Part shown: piece after piece, positions 61,713 to 64,000 of the stretch
Numbering within the stretch: position 1 is the stretch's first letter
Layout of the letters: each line of letters opens with the position of its first letter
Assembly: GCA_951799405.1 (NCBI GenBank)
Contig: OX637343.1
Location: 7,688,001 to 7,752,000 of the forward strand
Reading direction: 5' to 3'
From: Agapetus fuscipes
Taxonomy: Eukaryota; Arthropoda; Insecta; Trichoptera; Glossosomatidae
DNA: 64,000 bases
Notes under the pieces: generated by a model
Seen by the model: only the letters and a program-made list of their open reading frames with translations
Databases searched by the model: none
What the model was told of the DNA's origin: nothing
Made by a program: the position numbers and the translations under genes

Positions 61713-62190
61713 CAAATCCTTGAGAAGGACTTTCACATTTATTTTTAAGGCTAAATCAACCTTCCTTTAATAAGAGGTAGTAGGTGGATGTAAGGTTGTA
61801 ACATTGTTCCTTAAAATGATCTTTTGGATGACTTTTAACTAAAAAATAGTTTCAAGGAAATAACTTGTTGTTTCATAATATAATTAACCTATTTTTACTG
61901 AATATATATTTTAATATTTTGTATGTTGTGTGTCTTCATATTTATTTCTACTATATTTTATAGAACCAAAAATTATAATAAAACTCTTGTTTTATTTTCA
62001 CTTCTTATTAATTTTATTTAAATTAATACATACAAACGTTTTCGATCTCTCGATCATCTTAAGGTGAAGATGATCTATATCTCGTGCATGATGGAGAGGG
62101 CCCTTGAAGTGTGACACGCACACGAATGGCGCTCTGAAGCAATTCCCTTTACCTCTTTCAAACTTAACACATGCCTTAATATGCTTACAG
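61713..62190. other. Intron end; SINE C/LINE tail piece
   Basis: 62095-62134 carries GGGCCCTTGAAGTGTGACAC and GGCGCTC, the shared SINE C/LINE 3' tail. The polypyrimidine tract before exon b is weak (ATGCCTTAATATGCTTACAG). Confidence 0.5.
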
Positions 62191-62425
62191 AGACGTTTCG
62201 CCAGCTCCTGATGGACTCTCGCGCCACCTTCCACGGCATGTTCATGCGCACGTACGGCATGATCTACCAGAACCACGTGCACGTGTTCACCGCGCTGTTC
62301 ACCGACCTGGAGCGCTACCACGCCACGGGAGGGCTGGACCTCGCCGCGGTAATGGAGGAATTCTTCGCTATCCTCTACCAGAAGATGTTCGTGGTGCTCA
62401 ACTCACAGTATCACTTTGATAACAA
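62191..62425 (+). CDS. dlp: Dally-like glypican, exon b
   Basis: Acceptor GCTTACAG ends at 62190, donor GTAAGG starts at 62426. The split codon G/AG joins exon a as ...KFD-E-TFRQLLMDS, fitting the FDE.FR.LL run of glypicans. It continues MFMRTYGMIYQNHVHVFTAL, FTDLERYHATGG, LDLAAVMEEFFAILYQKMF and VVLNSQYHFDN. NSQYHF and the FF..L...MF helix are close to GPC4/6, supporting the dally-like rather than dally class. It leaves two bases (phase 2). The exon 3' end and its donor are tandemly duplicated in the following intron. Confidence 0.93.
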
Positions 62426-62575
62426 GTAAGGAAACAGACAGAATATGATGATTACTTCAATAACAAGTAAGAAATCATTCAATTCATTATTAAAATTTGA
62501 ATGAGAAGTAAGGAAAACATTGATAACAAGTAAGGAAACAGACAAAATATGATGATTACTTTGATAACAAGTAAG
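62416..62575 (+). repeat. Tandem duplication of the exon b donor region
   Basis: AACAAGTAAG occurs four times, with GT at 62426, 62467, 62530 and 62571 (spacing 41, 63, 41). Two 104-bp units each hold two donors. Reading past the true donor gives an in-frame TAA at once (AAC AAG TAA), so the extra donors would give truncated products. Confidence 0.85.
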
Positions 62576-62719
62576 AACTCTTTCAATTTATGATAAAAAC
62601 TTTATGAAAAATAAAGAAATAAACAAACAGTTTATTTACCTAAAAATCATGTAAAACATTCAAATCTTTGATGATGGAAATCCTTCTCCAAGGCGTTTTC
62701 ATCAAGTCCTAGATGTCTC

Positions 62720-63060
62720 CCGACTCCCTTGAACAAACGTTTCACTGTTATCTGTATGCACCATCTTGTCAGGTTCAACTAAGTAGACATCGGCCTTTCC
62801 AAACGTGTCAAATATTTAAATACAGGTGTACACAACTTCATGAAAGCAGGAAAATTCAGAGGAAAGCATGGGAGGGGATCGCAGTAATCCGAACGATCTC
62901 GCACCCAGGAATTAAGATAATAAGCCATGCTGAGGCTGTGGAGGCATTCAACAAATGTATTCAATGGGCTGACGAAAACGGCGTGTCAAGTCAGGACACA
63001 TTGTTGCTGCGGTGATTGCAAAGTGATGTTTTTCCCCAAAAAATTGCCAAATCAAAGCAA
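62720..63060 (+). pseudogene. pogo/Tigger-like transposase C-terminal remnant
   Basis: The + frame reads ...KIISHAEAVEAFNKCIQWAD, then ENGVSSQDTLLLR and a stop, after which KLQSDVF-like sequence continues. The pattern (helix, W.E/D, then LLLRRL) matches the C-terminal end of pogo/Tigger/jerky-type DDE transposases. It lies wholly within the 900-bp intron between exons b and c and is not part of the glypican. Confidence 0.5.
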
Positions 63061-63325
63061 AAGTGAATGCTAGGTTTTCTTGCTCCAAAGTAGTATGCAG
63101 AAGGAAATATGTAGGACAATATAAAATATTGTTACTTTTTTTTTCATTTGAATAAGGATCGAAGATTGCTTAAATAAATAAAACACAAACAAATCCCATT
63201 TTTCACCTCCATAGACTGTCCCATACTATAATCGGAACATCCTGTTATTTTGAACCCTCCTGTGTTTTTAGGGGTTCATATTGACAAGGCTCTACTGTAT
63301 ATAATATTGTTCATGGCTGTTTCAG

Positions 63326-63482
63326 ATACCTGACGTGTGTGAACGAGCACATGAAGGACCTGCAGCCGTTTGGCGACGTCCCACGCAAGCTGTCGGTGCA
63401 GGTGAAGAGAGCCTTCGTGGCCACCAGGACCTTCATGAAGGCGCTGTCAGAGGCCGGCCTGGTCGCCACCAAGATGGCCACG
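63326..63482 (+). CDS. dlp: Dally-like glypican, exon c
   Basis: Acceptor CTGTTTCAG ends at 63325, donor GTAAAG starts at 63483. One base completes the split Lys codon from exon b, giving FDN-K-YLTCVNEHMKDL. It continues QPFGDVPRKLSVQVKRAFV, ATRTFMKALSEAGLVATKMA. The LxPFGDVPRKL..QV.RAFVA.RTF run is among the most conserved in GPC4/6-type glypicans. Ends in phase 0. GC-rich compared with the intron, with C/G-ending codons typical of a conserved exon. Confidence 0.95.
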
Positions 63483-63640
63483 GTAAAGCACCGCTTCTTT
63501 CGTTACAAATTCTTCTCGTTGAAATGAGAAATAATGTCAAGTTGAATATAAAACTTGAAAGCTATTGATGCATGGTGCTAACCGCTGCAAGTATGCCGAT
63601 CCGCTTGCTTCCCCTGCCTAACTATGCTCATGTTGTCCAG

Positions 63641-63803
63641 ATCCCCGTGTCGCCGTGGTGCGGAGCAGTGGCTGGGCGCGTACGCTGGTGCGCAGCATGT
63701 GCGGGCTCCTCCGCGCCCCTCTGCCCGCGCCTCTGCCTCAACGTCGCCCTGGCCTGCCTGCCTCAGCACGCCGACCTCAACCAGGACTGGAACGCCTTCG
63801 TGG
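63641..63803 (+). CDS. dlp: Dally-like glypican, exon d
   Basis: Acceptor TGTTGTCCAG ends at 63640, donor GTAAGT starts at 63804. Only 158 nt of intron precede it. It encodes IPVSPWCGAVAGRVRWCAA, CAGSSAPLCPRLCLNV, ALACLPQHADLNQDWNAFV. The Cys array (C, C..C, C...C, C) and the LN...ACL...ADL...W run are the glypican Cys-rich signature. Leaves one base (phase 1). The C-terminal lobe, glycosaminoglycan attachment sites and GPI signal must lie beyond the window. Confidence 0.93.
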
Positions 63804-63881
63804 GTAAGTAGCGTTCTCTCACATCGCTCTGCTGTTGAAGGTGCTTTATTGTGGCGGTATTAATTATCACTGGTCAAAAAA

Positions 63882-63915
63882 AAATCTGTCCTACACATTT
63901 GTGTAGGACAGATTT
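63882..63915 (+). repeat. Exact 15-bp-stem hairpin in intron
   Basis: AAATCTGTCCTACAC, loop ATTT, GTGTAGGACAGATTT: a perfect stem 79 nt after the exon d donor. It may be a MITE remnant or a structured intron element. Confidence 0.8.
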
Positions 63916-63949
63916 GTGATCCTCGTCATCCAGAATCTTAATAAAAGGA

Positions 63950-64000
63950 GAGCTTGTATGCAGAAGGTTATGACTGTAGGAAATGAAAGAAGTATGTAAG
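63950..64000 (+). repeat. RTE-like LINE tail, cut by the window edge
   Basis: GAGAGCTTGTATGCAGAAGG, TGAAAGAAGTATGTAAG. Confidence 0.55.

Noticed and set aside
62713..63015. Extra glypican exon
   Set aside because: The joined phases of exons b and c fit directly, and this frame resembles a transposase tail rather than glypican.
63339..63568. Overlapping Arg/Gly-rich + frame over exon c
   Set aside because: A shadow frame of the GC-rich exon; the glypican frame is supported by splice phase and conserved motifs.

Overview
This is a eukaryotic nuclear window, AT-rich and packed with transposon debris. It is almost certainly from an insect and probably a moth or butterfly. That inference rests on the endonuclease-reverse transcriptase tails, several tRNA-derived SINE families, a Transib element and a glypican gene of the dally-like (GPC4/6) type; no species-specific marker was seen. 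There are no operons, rRNA genes or true tRNA genes. Most short open frames in the window are chance frames inside repeats.

Host gene. The only host gene I can support lies at the right end on the + strand: four consecutive exons (57166-57312, 62191-62425, 63326-63482, 63641-63803) of a dally-like glypican. The splice sites are GT/AG, the phases fit, and the joined reading frame is 234 codons without a stop. They encode the N-terminal Cys-rich half of the heparan sulfate proteoglycan core protein. The signal-peptide exon must lie further left (not found, possibly outside) and the C-terminal half lies beyond the right edge.

Transposons with coding capacity. An apparently intact two-ORF non-LTR retrotransposon of the Jockey/CR1 type lies at about 41640-46314, with a PHD-finger/coiled-coil/RRM-like ORF1 and an endonuclease-RT ORF2. 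A decayed Transib element at 47021-49288 has 39-bp terminal inverted repeats that begin with CACAGTG and a 5-bp target duplication CGACG; the heptamer-23-nonamer spacing resembles the recombination signals of the RAG recombinase. Fragments of at least five other non-LTR lineages and a pogo/Tigger-like transposase are also present.

Repeat landscape. One structured repeat of about 250 bp (family A here; about 40 copies or fragments in both orientations) dominates the window. It begins TTCCTTGACTTATAGG, carries several stem-loops, and ends in a (TTAGA)n-like tail. Three tRNA-derived SINE families follow: B (A box TAGCTCAGTTGG), C (TAGTCCAGTGG) and D (tRNA-like head, tail ending near CTGTTTCTGGCCAGG). 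SINE C shares its 3' tail with a LINE fragment in the same window. TIR elements include families F, H, K and L, a Harbinger-like MITE with TAA duplications, foldback arrays of a 15-bp unit, and an exactly matching 80-bp-arm hairpin at 26741-26914. Minisatellites of 35, 56, 102 and 186 bp are present.

Layout: 1-41 kb is nested SINE/MITE/LINE debris; 41.6-46.3 kb the intact LINE; 46.3-49.3 kb SINE C with a nested MITE and then Transib; 49.3-57.1 kb more debris; 57.1-64 kb the glypican exons, with introns full of the same repeats. All family names A-L are labels for this window only, not database names.
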